Positions 46,556 through 55,423 of a stretch of DNA of 64,000 bases are shown in pieces (position 1 is the stretch's first letter; the number at the start of each line of letters is the position of its first letter). The notes beneath the pieces were generated by a model. It did no database searches and was not told the origin of the DNA. It was given only the letters and a program-made list of their open reading frames with translations. Position numbers and translations under genes: made by a program. This DNA comes from Natronincola ferrireducens (GTDB lineage Bacteria; Bacillota; Clostridia; Peptostreptococcales; Natronincolaceae), in NCBI RefSeq assembly GCF_900100845.1, contig NZ_FNFP01000002.1, forward strand, positions 1 to 64,000, given 5' to 3'.

Positions 46556-47188
46556 TTGATAGAATTTACAAGTAGACAAAAAAAAATTATTGAAATTGTT
46601 GAAAAAAGTCAACCTATAACCAGTCAGGATATTGCTACCCTATTAAAGGTGACGAGGGCAACCCTCCGACCAGATTTGTCTATACTGACAATGTCAGGGG
46701 TTTTGGATGCAAGGCCTAAGGTAGGTTACTTTTATACAGGAAGACCCCACGTCAACCTAATAGAACAACAGATTAAGAGTATTAGGGTAGAGGATATTAT
46801 GTCAGTGCCGGTGGTAGTGACAGAAGAGATGTCTGTTTACGATGCAATCGTAACGATGTTTTTAGAAGATACAGGTACAATTTATGTAGTATCGGAGGGC
46901 ATATTAGTAGGAGTGGTTTCCCGTAAGGATTTTTTAAAGAATGCCATAGGGGGTATAGATATCAACAAAGTTCCAGTGGCTATGGTGATGACCCGCATGC
47001 CTAATATTACCACCATATTCCCCGAAGAAAGCATTTGGGTAGCGGTGAATAAAATAGTAGAGCATGAGGTAGACAGTTTACCGGTTGTAGAGAAACTTGT
47101 TGATGAGGGAAAAGAAAAGCTAAAGGTTATAGGTAAAATTTCAAAAAGTAACATGGCAAAATTACTTGTTGAGCTATGTAGAGAGTAG
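46556..47188 (+). CDS. CcpN/YqzB-like transcriptional regulator with two CBS domains
   Basis: The 210-residue protein has an N-terminal helix-turn-helix (FTSRQKKIIEIVEKSQPITSQDIATLLKVTRATLRPDLSIL) and two CBS motifs (VEDIMSVPVVVTEEMSVYDAI and MVMTRMPNITTIFPEESIWVAV). In B. subtilis CcpN of this type represses gluconeogenic genes in response to nucleotides. Here it is directly followed by genes for a PPDK regulator and PPDK, so control of pyruvate-to-PEP conversion is likely. TTG at 46556 follows AAAGAGGTG. Confidence 0.9.
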   Translation: MIEFTSRQKKIIEIVEKSQPITSQDIATLLKVTRATLRPDLSILTMSGVLDARPKVGYFYTGRPHVNLIEQQIKSIRVEDIMSVPVVVTEEMSVYDAIVTMFLEDTGTIYVVSEGILVGVVSRKDFLKNAIGGIDINKVPVAMVMTRMPNITTIFPEESIWVAVNKIVEHEVDSLPVVEKLVDEGKEKLKVIGKISKSNMAKLLVELCRE

Positions 47189-47198
47189 GAGGAGTTAT

Positions 47199-48032
47199 AT
47201 GGATAGAGAAGAACTACTGATATATATTGTTTCGGATTCCATAGGAGAAACAGCCGAACAAGTGGCAAAGGCATCTGTGAGTCAATTTCTGTTTGACAAT
47301 TATGAAATTCGAAGGTTTCCTTTTATTAATGAAAAACAACAGATTAGTGAAATGATTGAGGAAGCAAAGCAGCAAAGATCCATTATTATATTTACTATGG
47401 TGGTACAGGAACTCAAGGATTATTTAGTAGAAGAAAGTAGTAAAGCCAATATACCATCTATTGATATCATGTCTCCCATTATTCAGGGGCTTAGTGATGT
47501 ATTGAAATCAACTCCTAAAAGGGAGCCAGGCCTTATTAGGAAGCTTGATGAAAAGTACTTTAAAAAAGTAGAGGCCATTGAATTTGCAGTGAAGTATGAT
47601 GATGGTAAAGATCCTCGAGGTCTTAAAAAGGCTGATATTGTGCTAATAGGAATTTCTAGAACCTCTAAAACCCCACTGAGTATGTATTTAGCTCATAAAA
47701 ATATTAAGGTAGCCAATGTTCCTTTAGTACCAGAGGTGGCACCACCAAAGGAATTGTTTGAAATTCCATCTAAAAAAGTTATAGGCTTGACCACCAATCC
47801 TATGAAGCTTATAGAAATACGTCAAGAAAGATTGAAGGCTTTAGGGCTAAAAAGTGAAGCCAACTATGCCAGCATAGAAAGGATTTTAGAGGAATTAGAG
47901 TATGCTGATGATATTATGAAGAGATTAGGATGCCCTGTTCTAGATGTTTCCAGCAAAGCAGTGGAGGAAAGTGCCAGCATTATTTTAGAAATCTTTAGAG
48001 AAATTGGCTACAAGCTTATAAATGGTAGATAA
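47199..48032 (+). CDS. Pyruvate, phosphate dikinase regulatory protein (DUF299)
   Basis: The 277-residue protein has the DUF299 features IYIVSDSIGETAEQVAKA, the P-loop-like GISRTSKTPLSMYLA and NYASIERILEELEYAD. The family is a bifunctional kinase/pyrophosphorylase that inactivates PPDK by ADP-dependent threonine phosphorylation and reactivates it with phosphate. The target Thr is adjacent to the catalytic His in the PPDK encoded next door. ATG at 47199 follows AGGAGGAG. Confidence 0.95.
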   Translation: MDREELLIYIVSDSIGETAEQVAKASVSQFLFDNYEIRRFPFINEKQQISEMIEEAKQQRSIIIFTMVVQELKDYLVEESSKANIPSIDIMSPIIQGLSDVLKSTPKREPGLIRKLDEKYFKKVEAIEFAVKYDDGKDPRGLKKADIVLIGISRTSKTPLSMYLAHKNIKVANVPLVPEVAPPKELFEIPSKKVIGLTTNPMKLIEIRQERLKALGLKSEANYASIERILEELEYADDIMKRLGCPVLDVSSKAVEESASIILEIFREIGYKLINGR

Positions 48033-48076
48033 ATTCTAAATTTAGATTACATAGATATTATATGGAGGTGTTCTAA

Positions 48077-50710
48077 TTGAAAAAATATGTATATAGCTTC
48101 AATGAGGGAACTGCAGCAATGAAGTCTTTACTGGGGGGAAAAGGAGCTAACCTTGCAGAAATGACCAAAATAGGTCTTCCTGTTCCCAGTGGTTTCACTG
48201 TAACAACAGAGGCTTGTAATGAGTACTATAACGCAGGTGAAAAATTATGGAATGAATTAAAGGAAGAGGTTTTAAACCATTTAGCCAACCTAGAAGAAAA
48301 GATGGGAAAAAGGCTAGGGGCAGTTGAAAATACCCTCTTAGTCTCCGTTCGTTCCGGCAGTCCAATTTCTATGCCAGGTATGATGGATACCATATTAAAC
48401 TTAGGATTAAATGACGAAACAGTTGAGGGTTTAGCTTCTGCCACGAACAATCCAAGATTTGCCTATGACAGCTATAGAAGATTCATACAAATGTTTGGGG
48501 ATGTTGTACTGGAAATTCCTAAATACAAATTTGATAGTATATTGGAAAAGAAAAAGGATGAAAAAAACATTGAAGAGGATACAGATCTAACAGCTGTAGA
48601 TTTACAAGTTATCATAGAAGAATATAAGGCTATTGTTAAAAGAGAAAAGAACATAGATTTTCCCCAAGATGTCAAGGATCAACTCTTCATGTCAATTGAA
48701 GCAGTATTTAGATCCTGGAACAATCCAAGGGCAAAGGTATATAGAAATCTCAATGATATTTCCGATACATTAGGAACTGCTGTAAATATTCAATCTATGG
48801 TATTTGGTAATATGGGTGAAACATCTGGCACTGGAGTAGCATTTACAAGGGATCCTTCCACTGGAGAAAAGAAGCTTTTTGGAGAATTCTTAATGAATGC
48901 TCAAGGTGAGGATGTGGTTGCAGGGATTAGAACTCCTAAGCCTATTGAAGAGCTTCGTAGTAAAATGCCACAGGCCTATGATAGATTTTTAGAGGTAGCA
49001 AATCTATTGGAGGAGCATTATAAAGATATGCAGGATATTGAGTTTACAATAGAAAATAGCAACCTCTATATCCTTCAAACCCGTAATGGCAAAAGAACAG
49101 CCCTAGCAGCAGTAAACATAGCAGTGGATATGGTGAAGGAAGAAAGATTGACAAAAGAAGAAGCAATTATGAGGATAGATCCACTGCAGGTAGAAAAATT
49201 ACTACATCCTACCTTTGATGAAGAAGAATTGAAAAAAGCAACAGAAATCACTAGAGGTTTACCAGCATCTTCAGGGGCAGCTACAGGGAAAATTTACTTT
49301 ACACCAGAAGATGTGGTGGCGGCTAAAAACAGAGGAGAAAAAGCAATTCTTGTAAGAATGGAAACTTCTCCGGAGGATATCGAGGGAATGGTTGCCTCAG
49401 AGGGTATTTTAACGGCTAGAGGTGGTATGACCTCCCATGCAGCTGTAGTAGCTAGAGGAATGGGAAAATGCTGCATAGCTGGTGCAGGAGAGATTAGAAT
49501 TGAGGAATCCAACAAATTCTTTAAGGCAGGAGAGAGACTATATAGAGAAGGAGAGTATATTTCTTTAGATGGTAATCAAGGGATTGTCTATGAAGGTGAG
49601 ATCCCTACAACAGAATCCCAATTAACAGAAAACTTTGTGGAACTGATGACCTGGGCAGATAATATAAGACAATTAAAGATTAGAACAAATGCCGATACCT
49701 CTAGAGATGCTGAAAAAGCAATAGAGTTCGGGGCAGAAGGAATAGGATTATGTAGAACTGAGCATATGTTTTTTGAGGAATCCAGAATTTATGCAATTCG
49801 AAAAATGATTTTATCTACAACAGAAGAGGCTAGAAGAAATGCTTTAGAGCAACTGTTGCCAATGCAGCGGCAAGATTTTGCAGAAATATTTAAAGCGATG
49901 GGACCTCGACCTGTAACTATAAGATTGTTAGATCCTCCATTACACGAGTTTCTACCTCATGATGAAGAAGATATAAAGCAATTGGCAGAGAAAATGGAAG
50001 TTTCTTATTATCAGTTGCAGGAGATTGTCAACGATTTAAAGGAAATGAATCCAATGTTAGGACATAGGGGATGTAGATTAGCTGTAACCTACCCTGAAAT
50101 TTATGAAATGCAGGTAAAAGCAATAATAGAAGCGGCTATTATTGTAAAGGAGAAGGAAGGCATAAATGTCATTCCAGAAATAATGATACCTCTAATAGGA
50201 GAAATAAAGGAATTCCAATATGTAAAAGGAATTGTTGAAAGAACTGCTAAAGAGATACTAGTGGAAAGAAAGGCTGATCTTCAGTACTTGATAGGGACTA
50301 TGATAGAAATACCTAGAGCCGCTGTAACTGCAGATGAAATAGCTGCTGAAGCAGAGTTTTTCTCCTTTGGTACCAATGATTTAACCCAAATGACCTATGG
50401 ATATTCTAGAGATGATGCTGGGAAGTTTATTGGGGAGTACAAGGAAAAAAATATTTTAGAGAAGGATCCTTTCCAACGAATTGATAGAAAAGGTGTAGGT
50501 AAGCTGATGGAAATAGCGGTGAAGCTAGGAAAGACAGCTAGACCCAATATTAAACTTGGTATTTGTGGAGAGCATGGAGGAGATCCTAATTCCATTGAGT
50601 TCTGTCACCTATTAAATCTTGATTATGTATCCTGCTCTCCTTACCGTGTTCCTGTTGCTAGATTAGCAGCAGCCCAGGCGGCTATTAACAACAAGGACCA
50701 AAGGAAATAG
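48077..50710 (+). CDS. ppdK: Pyruvate, phosphate dikinase
   Basis: The 877-residue enzyme has the N-terminal ATP-grasp domain (GGKGANLAEMTKIGLPVP), the swivelling domain with the phospho-His loop GGMTSHAAVVARGMG near residue 454, and the C-terminal PEP/pyruvate barrel with EFFSFGTNDLTQM and GICGEHGGDP. It interconverts pyruvate, ATP and phosphate with PEP, AMP and pyrophosphate. The TSH regulatory Thr is intact. TTG follows GGAGGTG. It ends the regulator-PDRP-PPDK set. Confidence 0.97.
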   Translation: MKKYVYSFNEGTAAMKSLLGGKGANLAEMTKIGLPVPSGFTVTTEACNEYYNAGEKLWNELKEEVLNHLANLEEKMGKRLGAVENTLLVSVRSGSPISMPGMMDTILNLGLNDETVEGLASATNNPRFAYDSYRRFIQMFGDVVLEIPKYKFDSILEKKKDEKNIEEDTDLTAVDLQVIIEEYKAIVKREKNIDFPQDVKDQLFMSIEAVFRSWNNPRAKVYRNLNDISDTLGTAVNIQSMVFGNMGETSGTGVAFTRDPSTGEKKLFGEFLMNAQGEDVVAGIRTPKPIEELRSKMPQAYDRFLEVANLLEEHYKDMQDIEFTIENSNLYILQTRNGKRTALAAVNIAVDMVKEERLTKEEAIMRIDPLQVEKLLHPTFDEEELKKATEITRGLPASSGAATGKIYFTPEDVVAAKNRGEKAILVRMETSPEDIEGMVASEGILTARGGMTSHAAVVARGMGKCCIAGAGEIRIEESNKFFKAGERLYREGEYISLDGNQGIVYEGEIPTTESQLTENFVELMTWADNIRQLKIRTNADTSRDAEKAIEFGAEGIGLCRTEHMFFEESRIYAIRKMILSTTEEARRNALEQLLPMQRQDFAEIFKAMGPRPVTIRLLDPPLHEFLPHDEEDIKQLAEKMEVSYYQLQEIVNDLKEMNPMLGHRGCRLAVTYPEIYEMQVKAIIEAAIIVKEKEGINVIPEIMIPLIGEIKEFQYVKGIVERTAKEILVERKADLQYLIGTMIEIPRAAVTADEIAAEAEFFSFGTNDLTQMTYGYSRDDAGKFIGEYKEKNILEKDPFQRIDRKGVGKLMEIAVKLGKTARPNIKLGICGEHGGDPNSIEFCHLLNLDYVSCSPYRVPVARLAAAQAAINNKDQRK

Positions 50711-50780
50711 GATTTAAAATAGTTTTATTAAAGCTATGAAAGCTTTATATATTAAAGTTTTGGTGGAATTTATATAAAAC

Positions 50781-50831
50781 AAAAAAAGGGTATTATTTCT
50801 TAGTAATTTTAAGAAATAATATCCTTTTTTT
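50781..50831 (+). terminator. Intrinsic terminator of ppdK with the shared TTAGTRAYTTTAA-type loop
   Basis: A 21-bp stem (50781-50801 with 50811-50831, one G-U) closes a 9-nt loop. The loop region TTAGTAATTTTAA (50800-50812) resembles those of the terminators at 52927 and 58559. Confidence 0.9.
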
Positions 50832-50918
50832 ATTGATTTTTTGTATTATGGAACAAAAAAATTAATAAAAAATAGGTTTTATGAAACACTTTTATGGTAG
50901 AATAGTAGTGTAAAATGT

Positions 50919-51287
50919 GTGTTAGTTTCGGGGGGTTTTTATTACAATCGGATATGTACGAGGTGTAGAAACCGAGTTTACCCAGAACAGTGGAAGCATA
51001 TAAGAAAGATCGTTGTCAGGGATATTTGCGCCATTCAGGGGAAGAAAAATTACACGTTATGGAATGAGATGACGGCTGAGGGGATTGACAGCCTGCTTCA
51101 TGAAACGTCGGACGATGTTATTGTTGGTTGGGCCCCCCTGGCATGGAATTTGCTTAAATACAAAAAAAGCAGCGACATTCAAATTGTGACCGTGTCGATC
51201 ATGATTGGAGATGGGGTTAAAAACTATGAGCATTTCGGAGAAGTCCATTTGGAGCTAATTGGACATAAAATATTTAAAAATGGTTGA
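50919..51287 (+). CDS. Orphan reading frame of unusual composition, possibly a decayed gene
   Basis: The 122-codon frame is visibly richer in G and C than its neighbours and uses codons such as GCC, GGG, ACG and GTC that they avoid. The text from IRKIVVRDICAIQGKKNY to EVHLELIGHKIFKNG looks protein-like. The GTG start has no ribosome site. The frame beginning near 50945 (IGYVRGVETEFTQNSGSI) also looks coding and stops at 51000-51002, so a frameshift may have joined two frames. I do not recognise the product. Recent transfer followed by decay is a plausible reading. Confidence 0.35.
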   Translation: MLVSGGFYYNRICTRCRNRVYPEQWKHIRKIVVRDICAIQGKKNYTLWNEMTAEGIDSLLHETSDDVIVGWAPLAWNLLKYKKSSDIQIVTVSIMIGDGVKNYEHFGEVHLELIGHKIFKNG

Positions 51288-51589
51288 ACTTATATTAATA
51301 AATGAACAAAGATGGGAGAACTACCTTCAGGTATAGTAAATAGACGGAATTATAGTCAGGTCGGGTTACTCATGACTTATTGATGTTTTATGTGGCATTA
51401 ACCTCAAGGATTCTTGATGAATAAAGTGTTTCATAATCTGCAATGGAGGGAGAAGCTTTATTATTCATTTATTCCTTAACTCATATAAAATATTGATTAA
51501 ATAATATATAATAGATGATAAAAATAAAACGAAATCATAGTAGCACCAAATTGGAGTTTAACATTTAGGTAGTTTTTGAGGTGAGGAAA
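51288..51589. other. 302-bp intergenic region before the diguanylate cyclase gene
   Basis: No credible gene is seen. At 51425-51437 the text GTGTTTCATAAT matches the start of the dispersed element near 62611, suggesting a fragment of that repeat. The last 100 bp are very AT-rich and probably hold the promoter of the next gene, but no clear hexamer pair could be fixed. Confidence 0.4.
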
Positions 51590-52714
51590 ATGAAGATCTC
51601 AGCATCAATCAGTACGGACATTCTTGCTATTGTCGCCCTTTGTTCAACAATATGTTTGGCTAAAAGGAATCCAGTCATCAATAATGAAAAAAATAAAATG
51701 TACATATCGGTGTCAGTGGTAACTATAATTTTGCTTATTTTGGAAATATTTACTATTTTAATGGACCTTTCTACAAATAACAAACTCGTGGTATTCCATC
51801 GTATTGCAAACATTATAGGGTTTTCTTTGAGTCCTGTAGTACCCTTTATTTTTCTTATGTTCTATGATAATAATGAAAAAAGAACATTTAATAAGTGCTT
51901 ACTAGCTATACCCTTATTTATTAATACCTTAATATGTATTCTAAGCTATAGTACAGGCTGGATCTTTTTCGTTGATGGTCAAAATCACTATTTACGTGGA
52001 AATATTTTTATGCTGCCGACGATAGTTAGTACCTTTTATTTTATTTTGATAATGATTGTCTTTAAACGAAACACAGATGAATACCAAATTGACAATAGAA
52101 AACTTTTAGTTTTAATCTTTTTTATGCCTATTCTGGGAGCAATTTTTCAGATTATTTTTAAAGACTTACTATTAATTTGGGGATGTATGGCTATATCATT
52201 GCTGCTATATTATATTTTGCTGAGAGAGCTACAGTTTAAATATGATATTCAAACTGGAATTAAAAATCGTGTAGCTTTTGAAAAAGAAATGGAACAATAT
52301 TCTAAGGATGATAAAAATGCTGCCATTGTTGTGTTGGATATTAACAACTTAAAAAAGAATAATGATAATCATGGACACAAAGCTGGAGATGAAATCATTT
52401 TCTATACTGCTAAAATTATACAAGAAAGTTTTGCCACTCTTGGGAAGGCCTTTAGGATTGGTGGAGATGAATTCTGTATTATTTGCGAGGAGATTACCAA
52501 GGAGTCAGTTGACCGTGGACTGGAAAAATTAACTAATTTATTAGCAAATTTAAATGAAAAACGTACTATTAAAATTGAAATCGCTTATGGGTATGCTTTT
52601 TATATAAAAAATGAAAGTGAAAGCATATATGCTATATTCACTCAGGCTGATAAAGCTATGTATGAACATAAAGCAAGATTAAAGGGTTGTTATGGCAGAA
52701 GAATAAATGATTAG
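51590..52714 (+). CDS. Membrane diguanylate cyclase (GGDEF domain)
   Basis: The 374-residue protein has about seven membrane helices in the first 215 residues, giving a 7TM sensor-like input, followed by a cytosolic GGDEF domain with DINNLKKNNDNHGHKAGDE and intact GGDEF at about 291-295. It should make c-di-GMP from two GTP. There is no RxxD inhibitory site five residues before GGDEF (the text is GKAFRI). ATG at 51590 follows GAGGTGAGG. It is a single gene whose 3' region contains a dispersed repeat and a terminator. Confidence 0.9.
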   Translation: MKISASISTDILAIVALCSTICLAKRNPVINNEKNKMYISVSVVTIILLILEIFTILMDLSTNNKLVVFHRIANIIGFSLSPVVPFIFLMFYDNNEKRTFNKCLLAIPLFINTLICILSYSTGWIFFVDGQNHYLRGNIFMLPTIVSTFYFILIMIVFKRNTDEYQIDNRKLLVLIFFMPILGAIFQIIFKDLLLIWGCMAISLLLYYILLRELQFKYDIQTGIKNRVAFEKEMEQYSKDDKNAAIVVLDINNLKKNNDNHGHKAGDEIIFYTAKIIQESFATLGKAFRIGGDEFCIICEEITKESVDRGLEKLTNLLANLNEKRTIKIEIAYGYAFYIKNESESIYAIFTQADKAMYEHKARLKGCYGRRIND

Positions 52715-52770
52715 TAATTGGAAACAAGTAGTGTTTTGACTGTATGATTAAGCCATAAGCTTCAGGAGAT

Positions 52771-52870
52771 GTGTCATAATAGTAAAAAATGGTGACTGGT
52801 CTATTTTGTTAGCAGTAGCCCAGGGACAAATTAATCATCTTCAAAAATAAATAATGAAACAAATAGTATA
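52771..52870 (+). repeat. Dispersed intergenic element, copy A
   Basis: Box 1 begins CATAATAGTAAAAAATGG at 52775. It matches copy B at 62617 in about 39 of 50 ungapped positions. Box 2 AATAATGAAAC plus AAATAGTATA (52850-52870) matches copy C at 58479-58499. A hairpin follows 56 bp later. With a one-base shift box 1 reads as NSKNGDWSILLAVAQ, hinting at a decayed coding origin. Confidence 0.6.
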
Positions 52871-52926
52871 GACATAGATTCCTAATTCATATATATTAAG
52901 GGTTAGGGAAATGATATTAATAAAGT

Positions 52927-52967
52927 AAGAGTATTGTCATTTAGCAACTTTAAAAGACAATACTCTT
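52927..52967 (+). terminator. Hairpin ending the diguanylate cyclase 3' region
   Basis: A 12-bp stem AAGAGTATTGTC/GACAATACTCTT closes a 17-nt loop containing TTAGCAACTTTAA (52941-52953) and is followed by TTAATTTTAA. Confidence 0.75.
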
Positions 52968-53047
52968 TTAATTTTAACTTTATAAATACATAATTTCTAT
53001 CTAATGATTTTGTTTCTTAAGTATTGAATATATAGTTTAGACTGTAA

Positions 53048-53082
53048 AGTTCATATTCAGTTCATAATTAGATGATTATAAT
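53048..53082 (+). promoter_or_regulatory. Direct-repeat activator site and promoter of the two-component operon
   Basis: AGTTCATATTC (53048-53058) and AGTTCATAATT (53059-53069) abut as an 11-bp direct repeat. TATAAT (53077-53082) follows 7 bp later, and there is no other -35. The same layout precedes ftsH (55320) and yugP (57585). Confidence 0.8.
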
Positions 53083-53229
53083 AGGACTATGAGGGACTAA
53101 GTAGCATGCAAAATAAATACCAATTAAACCCAAAATCATTGATGAATTAAATATATATAAATGAATTTATGGGATAGCTTTGTTGTGTTGTTACGTTTTT
53201 TTAAGAACAATATGGGAAAGAGGTAAAAA

Positions 53230-53904
53230 ATGGTGAATATTCTAGTAGTGGAGGACGACAAAAACTTACAGAAACTCATGATAGCTGTCTTAAAGCAACG
53301 GGGGTATCATGTTTTAAATGCAAAAGATGGATTAGAAGCTTTAGAGATATTAGATACTACTCATATAGATCTAATTATTAGTGATATTATGATGCCAAAT
53401 ATGGATGGGTATACTTTGACGGAGGCCCTGAGAAAATCAAATTATAACCTCCCCATTTTAATGGTAACAGCCAAAGAAACCCTAGAAGATAAAAAGAAGG
53501 GATTTTTGGTGGGAACCGATGATTATATGGTAAAACCCATTGATATGGATGAGATGGTTTTGCGGGTAGCTGCCTTATTACGTCGATCTCGCATCATTAA
53601 TGAGTCTCGATTAGTAGTTGGTGAAATAGAGCTTGATTATAATACTTTAACTGTGAATAACAAAGGGAATTCAATAGTTTTGCCAAAAAAAGAATTTCAT
53701 CTTTTATTCAAGCTTCTGAGCTATCCTAAACAAATATTTACAAGACAACAATTAATGGACGAAATATGGGGGATGGAGGCAGAAACTGATGAACGCACAG
53801 TAGATGTTCATATTAAGCGATTAAGGGAAAAGTTTTCTGATTGCAATGAGTTTGAGATTGTCACAGTTAGAGGGCTGGGCTATAAAGCGGAGATAAAAAC
53901 ATGA
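53230..53904 (+). CDS. OmpR/PhoB-family response regulator
   Basis: The 224-residue protein has a receiver domain with the acid pocket VVEDD (Asp9, Asp10), phospho-acceptor Asp52 in SDIMMP, Thr80 and Lys102 (VKP), and a C-terminal winged helix with LPKKEFHLLFKLLS, DERTVDVHIKRLREK and VRGLGYK. It should bind 11-bp-spaced direct repeats, and such repeats occur in its own promoter, before ftsH and before yugP. It overlaps the kinase gene by 4 bp (ATGA). The start follows AAAGAGGT. Confidence 0.94.
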   Translation: MVNILVVEDDKNLQKLMIAVLKQRGYHVLNAKDGLEALEILDTTHIDLIISDIMMPNMDGYTLTEALRKSNYNLPILMVTAKETLEDKKKGFLVGTDDYMVKPIDMDEMVLRVAALLRRSRIINESRLVVGEIELDYNTLTVNNKGNSIVLPKKEFHLLFKLLSYPKQIFTRQQLMDEIWGMEAETDERTVDVHIKRLREKFSDCNEFEIVTVRGLGYKAEIKT

Positions 53905-55190
53905 AAAAAATCACTTTAAAGCTAGCTTTGTTTTTTATTTTTCTTATTTGTGCCTCATCTGCATTATCCTTTGTTGGATCAACTCTTTATACGAAAGATA
54001 TTAAAAATGAAATACAGTTAAATCAAAAGGAAATAGCAATTTCTATATTAGAATTAGAAAAAAAGACAAATTTAAGTATAGAGAAAATCGTTAATATTAT
54101 GCCGACTTCTATGTATGATATCACTAGCGTTGAGGATATTGGTTTGATAGAGATAACTGAAGAAGAACTAAAGCATATTAAAGATAATAAAATTGTTTTT
54201 TTGACTAAGGGTAGATTTCATGACCCTGTTACAATACTTATGGTAAACGATGCTTATATTCAAATAAGCCTTCATCCCCATAATACCATTTTTAAAATTA
54301 TTGCATCTCGGATATGGTTCTCACTAATGTTATATGTTACTATAGGAGCCTTACTCATTATCGTATTGGCTAGAAGAGTGGTTAAACCAATATTAAAACT
54401 AACTGCTGCTACCCAAGAGGTTGCAAAGGGTAATTTTGACATTCAGGTTCAAAACAAAAGCCATGATGAAATTGGACAGCTAACTCAGAATTTCAACAAA
54501 ATGACAAGAGAACTAAAGAATATCGAGTATCTTCGGAAGGATTTTATCACCAATGTATCCCATGAGTTTAAGACACCTATTGCATCCATCCAAGGTTTTG
54601 CTAAACTATTGCAGAAATGGGATTTACCTCAGAGGGAAAGAGAAGAATATACAAATATTATTATTGAAGAAACAACGAGATTATCCAACCTTTCATCTAA
54701 TATACTAAAGCTTTCAAAACTTGAAAATCAGGAGATTATAGAGAAAAAAGCTACTTTTTCTTTAGATGAACAAATTAGAAAAAGCATCTTGCTTCTTGAG
54801 CATCAATGGAATAAAAAGAATATTGAATTTGATATTCATCTTGATAAAATTCAGTATCTAGGAGATGAAGAACTGCTTCAACAGGTTTGGATTAACCTCA
54901 TAGGTAATGCTATTAAATTCTCCCATAGCAATAGTACAATCAATATCCAACTGAAACAAATAGATGAAATTATCGAAGTGAAAATTATAGATTATGGCAT
55001 AGGTATGAGTGAAGAAACTAGGGAGCGTATTTTTGAAAAGTTTTATCAAGGAGATAAAGCTCATTCTTATGAAGGCAGCGGTCTAGGTCTATCCCTGGTG
55101 AAGCGTATTATTGATTTATACAGTGGTAGTATCTATGTAGAAAGCAGGTTAAAAGAGGGTTCGATCTTTACAGTAGAGCTACCATTATAG
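53901..55190 (+). CDS. Sensor histidine kinase
   Basis: The 429-residue protein has two membrane helices (about 5-27 and 135-157) around a small extracytoplasmic sensor of roughly 105 residues, a HAMP domain, HisKA with the phospho-His221 in VSHEFKTP, and an HATPase domain with NLIGNAIKFS, DYGIGM and GSGLGLSLVKRI. It forms a pair with the response regulator. The sensor is short and has no recognised ligand fold. The neighbouring membrane proteases suggest an envelope signal, which is an inference. Confidence 0.94.
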   Translation: MKKITLKLALFFIFLICASSALSFVGSTLYTKDIKNEIQLNQKEIAISILELEKKTNLSIEKIVNIMPTSMYDITSVEDIGLIEITEEELKHIKDNKIVFLTKGRFHDPVTILMVNDAYIQISLHPHNTIFKIIASRIWFSLMLYVTIGALLIIVLARRVVKPILKLTAATQEVAKGNFDIQVQNKSHDEIGQLTQNFNKMTRELKNIEYLRKDFITNVSHEFKTPIASIQGFAKLLQKWDLPQREREEYTNIIIEETTRLSNLSSNILKLSKLENQEIIEKKATFSLDEQIRKSILLLEHQWNKKNIEFDIHLDKIQYLGDEELLQQVWINLIGNAIKFSHSNSTINIQLKQIDEIIEVKIIDYGIGMSEETRERIFEKFYQGDKAHSYEGSGLGLSLVKRIIDLYSGSIYVESRLKEGSIFTVELPL

Positions 55191-55251
55191 ATTATTTAAG
55201 CCCCCTCCATTTATAGTCAAGTAATATTACCATCTAGAATCTAAGAAATTT

Positions 55252-55295
55252 AAACATGCTGTATTGATCAATTATCGAATATAGCATGTTTTTTA
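55252..55295 (+). terminator. Intrinsic terminator of the two-component operon
   Basis: A 14-bp stem AAACATGCTGTATT/AATATAGCATGTTT with a 12-nt loop is followed by T. It lies 60 nt after the kinase stop codon, so ftsH is transcribed from its own promoter. Confidence 0.85.
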
Positions 55296-55319
55296 TGTCT
55301 AGGGCTAATTTCTATTAAT

Positions 55320-55353
55320 AGTTCATACTTAGTTCATATTAAAGCTATACAAT
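55320..55353 (+). promoter_or_regulatory. Direct-repeat activator site and promoter of ftsH
   Basis: AGTTCATACTT (55320-55330) and AGTTCATATTA (55331-55341) abut, followed after 6 bp by TACAAT (55348-55353). Confidence 0.8.
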
Positions 55354-55423
55354 AGTTTCATAATCAAGAAAATGATTTAGTCCAATAAAAATATAGAAAA
55401 ATGATTGCAGAGGAGAATGTGAC

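Larger units (their letters stand above)
52715..53229. other. 515-bp region: repeat element, terminator and response-regulator promoter
   Basis: It holds, in order, the dispersed element (copy A), a terminator-like hairpin at 52927-52967, a promoter with 11-bp direct repeats at 53048-53082 and a leader of about 140 nt before the response regulator gene. No gene is supported. Confidence 0.7.

Noticed and set aside
50945-51002. IGYVRGVETEFTQ as the start of a serine recombinase
   Set aside because: Only the first few residues resemble resolvases. The catalytic Ser context and the downstream conserved regions are missing.
53161-53226. A 21-codon frame (MNLWDSFVVLLRFFKNNMGKR) in the leader of the response regulator gene, a possible leader peptide
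   Set aside because: It has no ribosome binding site and its end overlaps the response regulator's own site. Nothing beyond the open frame supports it.
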